A stretch of 46,604 bases of DNA from positions 1 through 46,604 of the forward strand of contig URLC01000007.1 of NCBI GenBank assembly GCA_900548695.1. The letters run 5' to 3'. This stretch comes from an uncultured Mycoplasmatota bacterium. GTDB lineage: Bacteria; Bacillota_I; Bacilli_A; RF39; UBA660. The translations under genes were made by a program, and so were the position numbers. Under the pieces are notes generated by a model. That model worked only from the letters and a program-made list of their open reading frames with translations, had not been told where the DNA came from and made no database searches. This document shows, piece by piece, positions 23,910-32,331 of the stretch (within the stretch, counting starts at the first letter, position 1; the number at the start of each line of letters is the position of its first letter).

Positions 23910-25790
23910 ATGAAGAAGAAAGCATTTAAATCTGAGTCAAAAAGATTACTAGATTTAATGATCAATTCAATTTATACAAATAAAGATATATTTTTAAGAG
24001 AATTAATTTCGAACGCCAGTGATGCCATCGATAAATTATACTATCGTTCTTTAACAGATAAGAACATAAAGGTAAAACAAGAAGAGTTAGAGATTTGCAT
24101 TAATTATGATAAAGATGCTAGAACATTAACGATTGAAGATACTGGAATCGGTATGACTGAAGAAGAATTGGAAAAAAATCTTGGTACCATTGCCCAAAGT
24201 GGCTCTCTAAACTTTAAAGAGAATATGACAAAGCAAGACAAAATTGATATTATTGGTCAATTTGGAGTAGGTTTTTATTCGGCGTTTATGGTTAGCGATT
24301 GTATTGAAGTAACAACTAAATCTGTTGATAGTGATAAAGCTTATCGTTGGGTATCTACAGGAGCCGAAGGTTATAGCATTGAAGAATGTGATAAAAGAAC
24401 AACAGGTACAAAAATATCTTTACACATAAAGAAAGATACTGAAGATGAAAATTATAGTGATTATTTAGAAGAGTATCAATTGAAAGAATTAATTAAAAAA
24501 TATTCGGATTATATTCGTTATCCAATTAAAATGGAAGTTACTAAACGAGAACTAAAAGATGAAGAAAAGCAAGAATACGAAGAAAAAAAAGAAATAGAAA
24601 CAATAAATAGTATGATTCCATTATGGAAAAAATCTAAAAAAGATGTAAAAGAGGAAGAGTATAATAACTTCTATATGGATAAATTTAATGACTTTGACAA
24701 ACCTCTAAAAGTGATTACAACTTCAGTAGAAGGAATCTGCTCTTATAAAGGATTATTATTTATTCCAAGTCATGCCCCATATGACTACTATACAAAGGAC
24801 TATGAAAAAGGTTTGAGTTTATACGCCAATGGAGTCTTAATCATGGATAAATGTGCTGATTTATTGCCAGACTATTTCAGTTTTGTGAAGGGTGTTGTGG
24901 ACTCAGAAGACCTATCTTTAAATATTTCAAGAGAAATATTACAAAAATCAAAAAGCTTAAGTGTGATTGCTAAAAACATTGAATCAAAAGTAAGAAAAGA
25001 ACTAGAAACAATGTTAAAAGAAGACCGTGAAAAATACATTGAATTCTTTAAGACATTTGGAGTTCAATTAAAATATGGTGTTTATAATAACTTTGGTGTT
25101 GATAAAGATAAATTAAAAGATTTAATTATGTTTTATTCTTCAAAGAAAGAAAAACTAATTACTTTAAAAGAATATGTGGAGTCTATGAAAGAAGGACAAG
25201 AAAAGATTTATTACGCAGCTGGTTCATCCATTGCTAAAATCGATTCTTTACCACAAGTAGAGCAAGTTAAAGATAAAGACTACGATATTTTGTATTTAAC
25301 AGATTATGTTGATGAATTTGCAATCACTGCGATAGTAGAATATGAAAATAAAAAATTTGCCAATGTTGAAAATGGTGATTTAGATTTAGAAACAGAAGAA
25401 GAAAAAGAAAATACTAAAAAAACAAATGAAGAAAATGAAGAATTATTAAAAGAAATGCAAAAAGAAATAAAAGAGGTAAAAGAAGTAAGATTTACTAACA
25501 AATTAAAGACTCATCCTGTTTGTTTAACAACTGAAGGTGATGTTTCCATTGAAATGCAAAAAGTGTTTGATGCTATGCCAAATGACATGGGAATTAAAGC
25601 TCAAACAGTTCTTGAAATTAATGACAAACATCCAATTGCTAATAAATTAAAAGATTTATATAAAAAAGATAAAGATGAATTTAACAAATATACTAAAATT
25701 TTATATAGTGAAGCAAAAATGATAGCAGGACTTCCAATCGATAATCCAACGGAAATATCAAACTTAATCTGTGAAGTAATTGCCAAGTAA
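23910..25790 (+). CDS. htpG: HtpG, Hsp90 family chaperone
   Basis: HtpG is a cytoplasmic ATP-dependent dimeric chaperone. The 626 residues show the N-terminal GHKL ATPase with ELISNASDAIDKL, DTGIGM and GQFGVGFYSAF, then the middle domain with NISREILQ and a C-terminal dimerisation region. An acidic, Lys/Glu-rich insertion near residues 495-525 (LETEEEKENTKKTNEENEE) is longer than usual. AAAAGGAG precedes the ATG. The CIRCE element upstream puts it under HrcA, unlike Bacillus subtilis htpG, which is not CIRCE-controlled. A clean terminator follows. Confidence 0.95.
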   Translation: MKKKAFKSESKRLLDLMINSIYTNKDIFLRELISNASDAIDKLYYRSLTDKNIKVKQEELEICINYDKDARTLTIEDTGIGMTEEELEKNLGTIAQSGSLNFKENMTKQDKIDIIGQFGVGFYSAFMVSDCIEVTTKSVDSDKAYRWVSTGAEGYSIEECDKRTTGTKISLHIKKDTEDENYSDYLEEYQLKELIKKYSDYIRYPIKMEVTKRELKDEEKQEYEEKKEIETINSMIPLWKKSKKDVKEEEYNNFYMDKFNDFDKPLKVITTSVEGICSYKGLLFIPSHAPYDYYTKDYEKGLSLYANGVLIMDKCADLLPDYFSFVKGVVDSEDLSLNISREILQKSKSLSVIAKNIESKVRKELETMLKEDREKYIEFFKTFGVQLKYGVYNNFGVDKDKLKDLIMFYSSKKEKLITLKEYVESMKEGQEKIYYAAGSSIAKIDSLPQVEQVKDKDYDILYLTDYVDEFAITAIVEYENKKFANVENGDLDLETEEEKENTKKTNEENEELLKEMQKEIKEVKEVRFTNKLKTHPVCLTTEGDVSIEMQKVFDAMPNDMGIKAQTVLEINDKHPIANKLKDLYKKDKDEFNKYTKILYSEAKMIAGLPIDNPTEISNLICEVIAK

Positions 25791-25794
25791 TCCG

Positions 25795-25823
25795 TAAAAA
25801 GACTGTAAATACAGTCTTTTTTT
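25795..25823 (+). terminator. Terminator of htpG
   Basis: AAAAAGACTGTA pairs with TACAGTCTTTTT around a two-base loop, followed by more T. Confidence 0.9.
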
Positions 25824-25941
25824 ATGACCCTCAACAGTTATCATGTTATACTAAAATATATAGGTAGAAAAGTGTTAAATATTATCTGTAATGAAAATAA
25901 GATTGAAATAGGTATATTTAAATAAAGAGGTAGTGGAGTTT

Positions 25942-26334
25942 ATGAAAGAAAAGTTAAAAAAATTTTTATTTATTTTAAGTATCTTAATATTAATAATATT
26001 AACAACCATAGAAATATTAGAGATTATTGATCCTGAAGTAGGTTGTCAAATGCAATCTCAATGTATCTGGTTTATCTCATCAGAACTAGAGATGAAAAGA
26101 AAACAATTTGAGGTAACAATTAGAGCTTTTATACCAATAATACTACTAGGTATCTATTTAATAATTTATACAGCGAAGAGTAAAAATAAAGCAAAAATTT
26201 TACTATGGTTACTTATTATATTTTCATTTTCTATCGGATTATATAGTATTGTAACAAATTATCGTGAAGCTAAGCAAATAGAAAAACAAATAGAAGAAAA
26301 TGGAGACTCAATAAAAAGCTATAAAAATGCTTGA
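25942..26334 (+). CDS. Small hypothetical membrane protein
   Basis: The protein has 130 residues with three hydrophobic segments (about 5-27, 55-73 and 80-98). The first is followed by an outside loop with two cysteines (GCQMQSQC). The ATG at 25942 is preferred (GAGGT 10 nt upstream) over the in-frame GTG at 25933. Its layout resembles the N-terminal membrane part of the gene that follows (helix, Cys-containing loop, two helices), so the two may be relatives. No function is known. Confidence 0.65.
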   Translation: MKEKLKKFLFILSILILIILTTIEILEIIDPEVGCQMQSQCIWFISSELEMKRKQFEVTIRAFIPIILLGIYLIIYTAKSKNKAKILLWLLIIFSFSIGLYSIVTNYREAKQIEKQIEENGDSIKSYKNA

Positions 26335-26444
26335 TATAATTTAAATAATAAAAAATCCAAAATATAAACAGTTCTTGAAATTAAGAAAAATAGGTGAGTG
26401 TATGAAAAAACAAATAATCCAGCAAAAAAAGTATCTTTTTAGTA

Positions 26445-27302
26445 ATGTTATTTGGACTAGAATTAATAATAATGGGAATTTTATCTAAAATACACTATAC
26501 CTTAATCACAACTGATAAAACTTGTACAGATGTAAATGGTGCTATCATAGGTTGTTCTCAAGATGAACGAGCAATTATAGGACTGTTGATCTTGCTAGTA
26601 GTAATTATTATTAATATAGTATTAGGAATTAGATTGTTAATCAATAAAAAGAGCCATCTTCTAATAATAATTTCTTTTATAATCACATTATTACCACTAC
26701 TAGCTTGGTTTTATACATATAACAATCTAAAAGAATTTTCACAATCATATGAGACATGGGATAAACCAGTATTATACCTATATCCAGAAAAAGAAGAAAC
26801 AGTAATAATAACTTTTGAACATCCAGAAAACTTATTAACTACCTATCCTAAATACAAACAATCTTGGAAAATAAATGCCAGTCCTGATGGCAGTTTGTAT
26901 GATGAAAACAATAAATATTATTATGCACTATATTGGGATGAGAAAAACACCACCGAAGAAAAATTTGATGAAGGCTTTTATGTAACGAAAGAAAATGCCA
27001 TTACTGTATTGGAAAAAACTTTAACTCAAATTGGATTAACAAGAAGAGAACAGAATGAATTTATTATGTACTGGTTACCAATATTAGAAAAAAATAAAAA
27101 AAGTATAATTAATTATAAATTAACAGAAAAACGACAAGAAGAAAATAAATTAATGATAAATCCGAAACCAGATTCTTTATTACGAATTGCCATTAACATT
27201 AAAAAAGTAGATAAAAAAGTGAATATAAAGCCTCAGCAACTTCCACATTTTACTAGAGAAGGTTTTACCGCAGTAGAATGGGGAGGGACTGTTTATGAAT
27301 AA
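26445..27302 (+). CDS. Membrane-anchored protein of unknown family, N-terminus frameshifted
   Basis: The intact frame gives 285 residues: membrane helices at about 1-16, 46-65 and 72-90, and a large domain (about 105-285) starting KPVLYLYPEKEETV and ending EGFTAVEWGGT. I recall this KPV(I/L)YLYP...EWGG domain as common in gut Bacillota and of unknown function. The ATG at 26445 has no ribosome binding site. An ATG at 26402 with AGGTGAG in front reads MKKQIIQQK in another frame, and removing one A from the seven-A run near 26433-26439 joins it to SIFLVMLFGLE, giving a normal N-terminal membrane helix. So either the gene is frameshifted (sequence error or slippage) or starts weakly inside. Confidence 0.7.
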   Translation: MLFGLELIIMGILSKIHYTLITTDKTCTDVNGAIIGCSQDERAIIGLLILLVVIIINIVLGIRLLINKKSHLLIIISFIITLLPLLAWFYTYNNLKEFSQSYETWDKPVLYLYPEKEETVIITFEHPENLLTTYPKYKQSWKINASPDGSLYDENNKYYYALYWDEKNTTEEKFDEGFYVTKENAITVLEKTLTQIGLTRREQNEFIMYWLPILEKNKKSIINYKLTEKRQEENKLMINPKPDSLLRIAINIKKVDKKVNIKPQQLPHFTREGFTAVEWGGTVYE

Positions 27303-27391
27303 AAATAATAATTATAAAAAATATAATAAGACATTATAGTAAAATCAGTTCAACTCATGTTATAATGATATAAGAATAGGGAGGGAAAAAA

Positions 27392-28174
27392 ATGAAATTA
27401 GATGGAAAAGTAGCAATAGTAACAGGAGGAGCCATGGGAAATGGCTTGGGCATAGTAAAAGTATTTTTAAAACATGGAGCAGATGTAGTTATTATTGATT
27501 ATTCTGATAAATTACAAGAAACATTACAAGAACTACAAAATCCTAAAGTTATGGGTTATAAAGCCGACATTAGAGATAAAAATATGTTAACGGCTATTAT
27601 CAATGATATCATTACAAAAAAAGGTAAAATCGATATTTTAGTTAATAATGCTGGAATTGCTAAATTAGCACCATTTACTGAAATGACTGATGAAGTAAGG
27701 GATAGTCATTTTGATATCAATATCAAGGGAACATGGAATATGACTCAAGTAGTAGTACCACACATGATTAAAAATAATTATGGTAAAATTGTTAACTTAT
27801 CAAGTGTCACTGGACCAATGGTTGCTGATACTGGTGAAGTAGCATATGCAACAACGAAAGCAGCCGTGTTAGGTTTCACAAAAGGTTTAGCTATGGAACT
27901 TGTAAAAAATAATATCAATGTAAATGCTATCATGCCGGGTTATATTATGACTCCAATGGTAGAAGGAATTGCAAAAGATTCTAATGCCAATAATCCACAA
28001 AGTGTGGTTGATGGTATTGCCGCAGGAATTCCAATGGGAAGATTAGGAACAATAGAAGAGCTAGGGGAATTAGCAGCCTTCTTAGCTAGTGATGAATCAA
28101 GTTATATCACAGGTCAAGGAATTGTTATCGATGGGGCATCAACATTACCAGAAACAAAAAGTGTAGGCGTTTAA
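27392..28174 (+). CDS. ucpA: SDR family oxidoreductase UcpA-like
   Basis: This 260-residue NAD(P)-dependent short-chain dehydrogenase has a Rossmann motif TGGAMGNGLG, NNAG, the catalytic Ser of NLSSVTG and the YATTK pair. The C-terminal ASTLPETKSVGV and the VPHMI...MVADTGEVAYA region match E. coli UcpA closely, beyond general SDR similarity. UcpA is linked to furfural tolerance in E. coli, but its natural substrate is not known. GGGAGGG precedes the ATG and a TATAAT lies near 27360. It is a single-gene unit with a terminator behind it. Confidence 0.88.
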   Translation: MKLDGKVAIVTGGAMGNGLGIVKVFLKHGADVVIIDYSDKLQETLQELQNPKVMGYKADIRDKNMLTAIINDIITKKGKIDILVNNAGIAKLAPFTEMTDEVRDSHFDINIKGTWNMTQVVVPHMIKNNYGKIVNLSSVTGPMVADTGEVAYATTKAAVLGFTKGLAMELVKNNINVNAIMPGYIMTPMVEGIAKDSNANNPQSVVDGIAAGIPMGRLGTIEELGELAAFLASDESSYITGQGIVIDGASTLPETKSVGV

Positions 28175-28181
28175 TAATTAA

Positions 28182-28207
28182 GTGACACAAATGTGTCATT
28201 TTTTTTG
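28182..28207 (+). terminator. Terminator of the UcpA-like gene
   Basis: TGACAC and GTGTCA pair around an AAAT loop and are followed by eight T. Confidence 0.85.
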
Positions 28208-28267
28208 ATTATAAAATAAAACTAAAAAATAAAATATAGTATAATGAAGTTGTGAAAAGGAGCTAAC

Positions 28268-28918
28268 ATGAAAAAAGTAACAATACCTAAATATACTTTA
28301 GGAGAAGAACTAGTAAATTCCATTTCTCATGGTATTGGAATTTTATTAGGAATAACTGCCTTAGTATTAACTGTTATATTCTCAGCAAAAAATCATAACA
28401 CAATAGGAGTAGTTTCCTCATGTATCTATGGAAGTACCATGATTGTGATGTATTCAATCAGCTGTATCTATCATGCTTTAAGCCCCAAACTAAAAGCAAA
28501 AAAAGTTCTTCGCGTTCTAGATCATTGTGATATTTATCTATTTATTGCTGGTTGTTATACAACTTATTGTTTAAGCCTAATAGGGGGAGTGACTGGTTGG
28601 ATAATATTTTCTATCATATGGTTAATAGCAACAATTGGTATACTGTTAAACGCTATTGATTTAGAGAAGTTTCAAATACCATCAGTGATTATATATTTAT
28701 TAATGGGATGGTTAATCATATTCTCCTATAACAGTATCAAAAAAGTTTTGCCAACTCCTGGATTAATTTTATTAGTTGCTGGAGGAGTTTTTTATACTAT
28801 TGGAGCTATTTTATATGTGATTGGCGCTAAAAGAAAATATTTTCATTCTATCTTTCATTTTTTTGTTTTAATTGGTTCAATTCTACAATTTTTAAGCATT
28901 TTAATTTATGTAGTTTAA
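28268..28918 (+). CDS. trhA: Hemolysin III / PAQR family membrane protein (TrhA)
   Basis: This 216-residue protein has seven membrane helices. Family motifs are the N-terminal GEELVNSISHGIG, SCIYHAL, LDHCDIYLFIAG and the last-helix HSIFHFFVLIGS, with the conserved Ser, His and Asp that bind zinc in PAQR proteins. Bacterial members are annotated as hemolysin III but are now linked to membrane energetics or lipid homeostasis; hemolysis should not be assumed. AAAAGGAG precedes the ATG. It is transcribed alone. Confidence 0.9.
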   Translation: MKKVTIPKYTLGEELVNSISHGIGILLGITALVLTVIFSAKNHNTIGVVSSCIYGSTMIVMYSISCIYHALSPKLKAKKVLRVLDHCDIYLFIAGCYTTYCLSLIGGVTGWIIFSIIWLIATIGILLNAIDLEKFQIPSVIIYLLMGWLIIFSYNSIKKVLPTPGLILLVAGGVFYTIGAILYVIGAKRKYFHSIFHFFVLIGSILQFLSILIYVV

Positions 28919-28960
28919 TATAAAAAGTGATATAATATAGATATAAATAGGAGGGATAGT

Positions 28961-29662
28961 ATGGCTTATATTGAATTTAAAAATGTAAGTAAAATTTATG
29001 GAGAAAAAGAATCACAAGTAATCGCCTTAAATAAAACTTCGTTTTCTATTGATAAAGGAGAACTAGTTGTTATTTTAGGACCCTCTGGAGCCGGTAAAAC
29101 AACAGCTTTAAATATTCTAGGAGGAATGGATAAAGTAACGAGTGGAAAAGTAATAATTGATGGTAAAGATATTACGAAGTATTCTAATAAGGATTTAGTA
29201 AAATATCGTCGTAATGATATTGGTTTTGTCTTTCAATTTTATAACTTAGTTCAAAACTTAACGGCTTTAGAAAATGTAGAACTTGCAACTGAAATATGTA
29301 AAAATCACCTATCTCCTATAAAAACACTTGAAACAGTGGGCCTAGAAAATAGGCTGAAAAATTTCCCGGCTCAACTATCGGGAGGGGAACAACAGCGTGT
29401 TGCTATCGCTAGAGCAGTAGCTAAAAGTCCTAAAATACTTCTTGCTGATGAACCAACTGGCGCTTTAGATGATGAAACGGGAAAACAAATTCTAAAAGTT
29501 TTAGAAAATTTAACTAGAAATGAAAAAATGACTGTTATTATTATTACCCATAATAGTGCTATTGCACCTATTGCAGACAAAATTATTAAATTTAAAAATG
29601 GAACAGTAATAGATACTATCATAAATAAAAATCCTAAACAAGTAGAGGATATTAATTGGTAA
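28961..29662 (+). CDS. ABC transporter ATP-binding protein (MacB/LolD type)
   Basis: This 233-residue ATPase has Walker A GPSGAGKTT, Q-loop VFQFYNLV, signature LSGGEQQRVAIARA, Walker B ILLADEPTGALD and the H-loop ITHN. The EPTGALD ending and FYNLVQNLTALENV are typical of MacB/LolD-type ATPases that pair with FtsX-like permeases. Its stop codon shares a base with the permease start (TAATG), so the two subunits are made together. The partner is a mechanotransmission-type permease, so the role is more likely export, lipid/peptide handling or control than import. Confidence 0.95.
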   Translation: MAYIEFKNVSKIYGEKESQVIALNKTSFSIDKGELVVILGPSGAGKTTALNILGGMDKVTSGKVIIDGKDITKYSNKDLVKYRRNDIGFVFQFYNLVQNLTALENVELATEICKNHLSPIKTLETVGLENRLKNFPAQLSGGEQQRVAIARAVAKSPKILLADEPTGALDDETGKQILKVLENLTRNEKMTVIIITHNSAIAPIADKIIKFKNGTVIDTIINKNPKQVEDINW

Positions 29663-32013
29663 TGAAAAAACTGTTAAAAGAAACCATTGTCTGCATGGTA
29701 AAAACTAGTAAACGCTTTTTATCAATTTTGATTATTGTTTTATTAGGAGTTGGATTTTTTGCTGGTATTAAAGCGGTTGCTCCTGATATGAAAAAAACGT
29801 TAGATAACTATTATGAAAAGAGTCATGTCTATGATTTAATGATTGTATCTAACTATGGAATAACTAGCGAAACAATCAATAAATTAGGGAACAACTATCA
29901 AGTAGAAACCGGCTATTCCTTTGATGCAATTACCAATAAAGAAGAAGACTACGCTACTAAAATAATTTCTTATAATAAAAAAAATAAGATGAATAAACCT
30001 AAACTAGTAAAAGGAAAAATGCCTAGCAAAACAAACGAAATCGTAATTGATAATCAAATGTCTAAAAAAATAAAAATAGGGGATGAAATCATTATCGACT
30101 CACCACTAGTTCAAAATAAAGTGGTAAAAGTGACAGGGTATGTTGAAAGTCCCTTATATATATCAACAGAACGTGATACTACTAACTTATTATCTGGTAA
30201 AATAAATTATTATCTTTACATGCCAGAAGAAAATATTTTAAGTCCAAATAAAACAGTTGCGTATATCGATTTAAAAACAAACGATAGCAGGTTTTCTAAA
30301 AATTATAAAAATTTAGTGAAAAAAGAAAAACAAGAAATCAAAAGAATCGTTACAAAAGACAAAAAGTCAAATGAAAAATGGCACGTTTTGGATATTGAAG
30401 CCAACATGGGTTTCTATCAGTATAAACAAGATACAGAACGCATAGATAATGTGGCAAAAGTGTTTCCATTAGTTTTCTTTATAGTCGCCGTTTTAGTTTG
30501 TTTAACTACTATGACACGTATGGTGGAAGAGGAAAGAAGCCAAATTGGTACTTTGAAATCACTAGGATATAAGGATTCCGCCATTATGTTTAAATATATT
30601 TTATATGCATCACTTGCTACTATAATTGGTTCTATAATTGGTGTCTTAATTGGTTATCGTATTTTACCAAAACTATGTTTTGATATGTATCAAACAATGT
30701 ATCGCATCGGGGACGTAAGATTATATTACTATTCCACCTTTACTTTAGAAGGAATGATAATAGCTTTACTTTGTACTTTAGGTGCAACCATTTATACTTG
30801 TCATAAAACTTTAAAAATATCACCTGCTAATTTATTACGACCAGAGTCTCCAGAACCAGGCAAAAGAGTTCTGCTAGAGAAAATTCCTAAATTATGGAAC
30901 CATTTTAATTTTTCTTATAAAGTAACCATTAGAAATGTTTTTCGCTATAAAAAACGTTTTCTGATGACTATTATTGGAATAGCAGGTTGTACTGGTTTAA
31001 TCCTAGCTGGTTTTGGTCTTAAAGATTGTATTATGAAAATGGTACCAAGTCAGTATGAAGATATATTTAACTATCAAGCTAAGATTACTTTAAACAATAA
31101 TCACACTAAAGAAGATATTACTAAAATAAAAAACCAAAAAGAAGTAAAAGACATTTTAGAAGTAGAAGAAGAATCTATAACAATAGATAATAAAAAAACC
31201 AATCAAACAGTAACTTTAGTAATACCAAAAAGCTCACCAGAAAAATTTATTAAATTACAAGATAGAAAGAAAAAAACAGCCTATAAATTAGAAGACACAA
31301 CTGGTATAATAATGAGTGAAAAACTAGCTGATTTATTAGAGGTAAAGATAGGAGATCAACTAGAATTTACAGGAAGAAATACTTATCAAGAAAAAGTATC
31401 TCATATAACTGAAAATTATTTATTTCACTATATTTATATGAATAACAGTAAATATCAAGGTAATACTTATAATACTCTTTTATTAAAAACGAAAAAGATG
31501 ACTGAAAAAGACGAAAAAGAATTTGCTAGTAAGTTAAAAGAAATTCCAAGTGTCTCAAGTATTTCTTTTACATCCGCTACTAAGCACGCTTTTGATAGTA
31601 CTATGGAAAGCTTTGCCTATGTTTCTTTAATCTTAATTATTTCTGCTGGAGCTTTAGCATTCGTTGTTTTATATAATTTATCAAGTGTAAATATTAGTGA
31701 ACGAAGAAGAGAGTTAGCTACTATAAAAGTTTTAGGCTTTTATGATAAAGAAGTATATCAATATATTAATCGAGAAAATACTATTTTAACTGCTATTGGT
31801 ATACTATTAGGTTTAGTAGTAGGTAATATCTTAACCCAATATATTATTAAGACTTGTGAAATAGACATGTTAATGTTTAACCCAATTATTACTTGGCCAA
31901 GTTATGTTTATGCTATTTTAATCACTATGGCTTTTGCTATTTTGGTAAATATTATTTTATATTTTTCACTAAAGAAAATAGATATGATAGAGTCTTTAAA
32001 AAGTGTTGAATAA
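29662..32013 (+). CDS. FtsX-like ABC transporter permease
   Basis: This protein of 783 residues is the membrane partner of the ATPase before it. A first helix (about 18-38) is followed by a large outside domain (about 45-260), three helices (about 265-290, 312-335, 363-383) with the FtsX-type MVEEERSQIGTLKSLGYKD, a further helix near 440, a second outside domain (about 465-640) and three final helices (about 650-680, 710-735, 750-775) with ERRRELATIKVLGF. This is the duplicated FtsX arrangement of large Bacillota permeases. I use the ATG at 29662 and not the in-frame TTG at 29656. A terminator follows. The substrate cannot be read from sequence. Confidence 0.9.
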   Translation: MKKLLKETIVCMVKTSKRFLSILIIVLLGVGFFAGIKAVAPDMKKTLDNYYEKSHVYDLMIVSNYGITSETINKLGNNYQVETGYSFDAITNKEEDYATKIISYNKKNKMNKPKLVKGKMPSKTNEIVIDNQMSKKIKIGDEIIIDSPLVQNKVVKVTGYVESPLYISTERDTTNLLSGKINYYLYMPEENILSPNKTVAYIDLKTNDSRFSKNYKNLVKKEKQEIKRIVTKDKKSNEKWHVLDIEANMGFYQYKQDTERIDNVAKVFPLVFFIVAVLVCLTTMTRMVEEERSQIGTLKSLGYKDSAIMFKYILYASLATIIGSIIGVLIGYRILPKLCFDMYQTMYRIGDVRLYYYSTFTLEGMIIALLCTLGATIYTCHKTLKISPANLLRPESPEPGKRVLLEKIPKLWNHFNFSYKVTIRNVFRYKKRFLMTIIGIAGCTGLILAGFGLKDCIMKMVPSQYEDIFNYQAKITLNNNHTKEDITKIKNQKEVKDILEVEEESITIDNKKTNQTVTLVIPKSSPEKFIKLQDRKKKTAYKLEDTTGIIMSEKLADLLEVKIGDQLEFTGRNTYQEKVSHITENYLFHYIYMNNSKYQGNTYNTLLLKTKKMTEKDEKEFASKLKEIPSVSSISFTSATKHAFDSTMESFAYVSLILIISAGALAFVVLYNLSSVNISERRRELATIKVLGFYDKEVYQYINRENTILTAIGILLGLVVGNILTQYIIKTCEIDMLMFNPIITWPSYVYAILITMAFAILVNIILYFSLKKIDMIESLKSVE

Positions 32014-32017
32014 GAAT

Positions 32018-32046
32018 AAAAATGACAGACTTTTGTCATTTTTATT
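32018..32046 (+). terminator. Terminator of the ABC transporter operon
   Basis: AAAAATGACA (32018-32027) and TGTCATTTTT (32034-32043) form a stem followed by ATTT. Confidence 0.85.
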
Positions 32047-32207
32047 TGGATAAATATTCGGTAAGATTATCATCAGGCATAATGATTCTACTATTGTTAT
32101 GATGGATATAACTATTAAGTAAAACCCAACCATCACCTTACATAGTAAAATACTTTTAAAATTTGAAAATTTTTATTGATGATTGAACCTTCTGTAAATT
32201 GACATTT
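32042..32207 (-). pseudogene. Relic of a gene end on the minus strand
   Basis: Read on the minus strand, a fragment begins CQFTEGSIINKNF and runs to LKVFYYV (32204-32139). After a one-base shift at 32138 it continues GDGWVLLNSYIHHNN and ends NLTEYLSK with a TAA at 32044-32042. The YYV/GDGW join is what an SH3-like or wall-binding repeat would read without the shift. There is a stop just upstream, so only the C-terminal 55 or so residues remain. The family is not certain. Confidence 0.45.
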
Positions 32208-32260
32208 TCAAAATGATGATACTACGATAAATAAAAAGGGAAAAAAATAAAAAATCTACA

Positions 32261-32305
32261 AAAAAAAGAATACGTATTGTTTTTTAATTTTTAATAAATT
32301 ATAAT
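32261..32305 (+). promoter_or_regulatory. Promoter with palindromic operator of the surface protein gene
   Basis: A -35 TTGTTT (32277-32282) and -10 TATAAT (32300-32305) are 17 bp apart. The -35 overlaps a palindrome centred on AATACGTATT (32269-32278), extended on each side by G and a run of A or T (32261-32285). A repressor bound here would block transcription. Confidence 0.6.
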
Positions 32306-32331
32306 AAAATTGCCGGAGGAAGGGTGATAAG

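Noticed and set aside
28268..28918. Virulence hemolysin
   Set aside because: The hemolysin III name is historical; the protein is a PAQR-type membrane protein found in many harmless bacteria.
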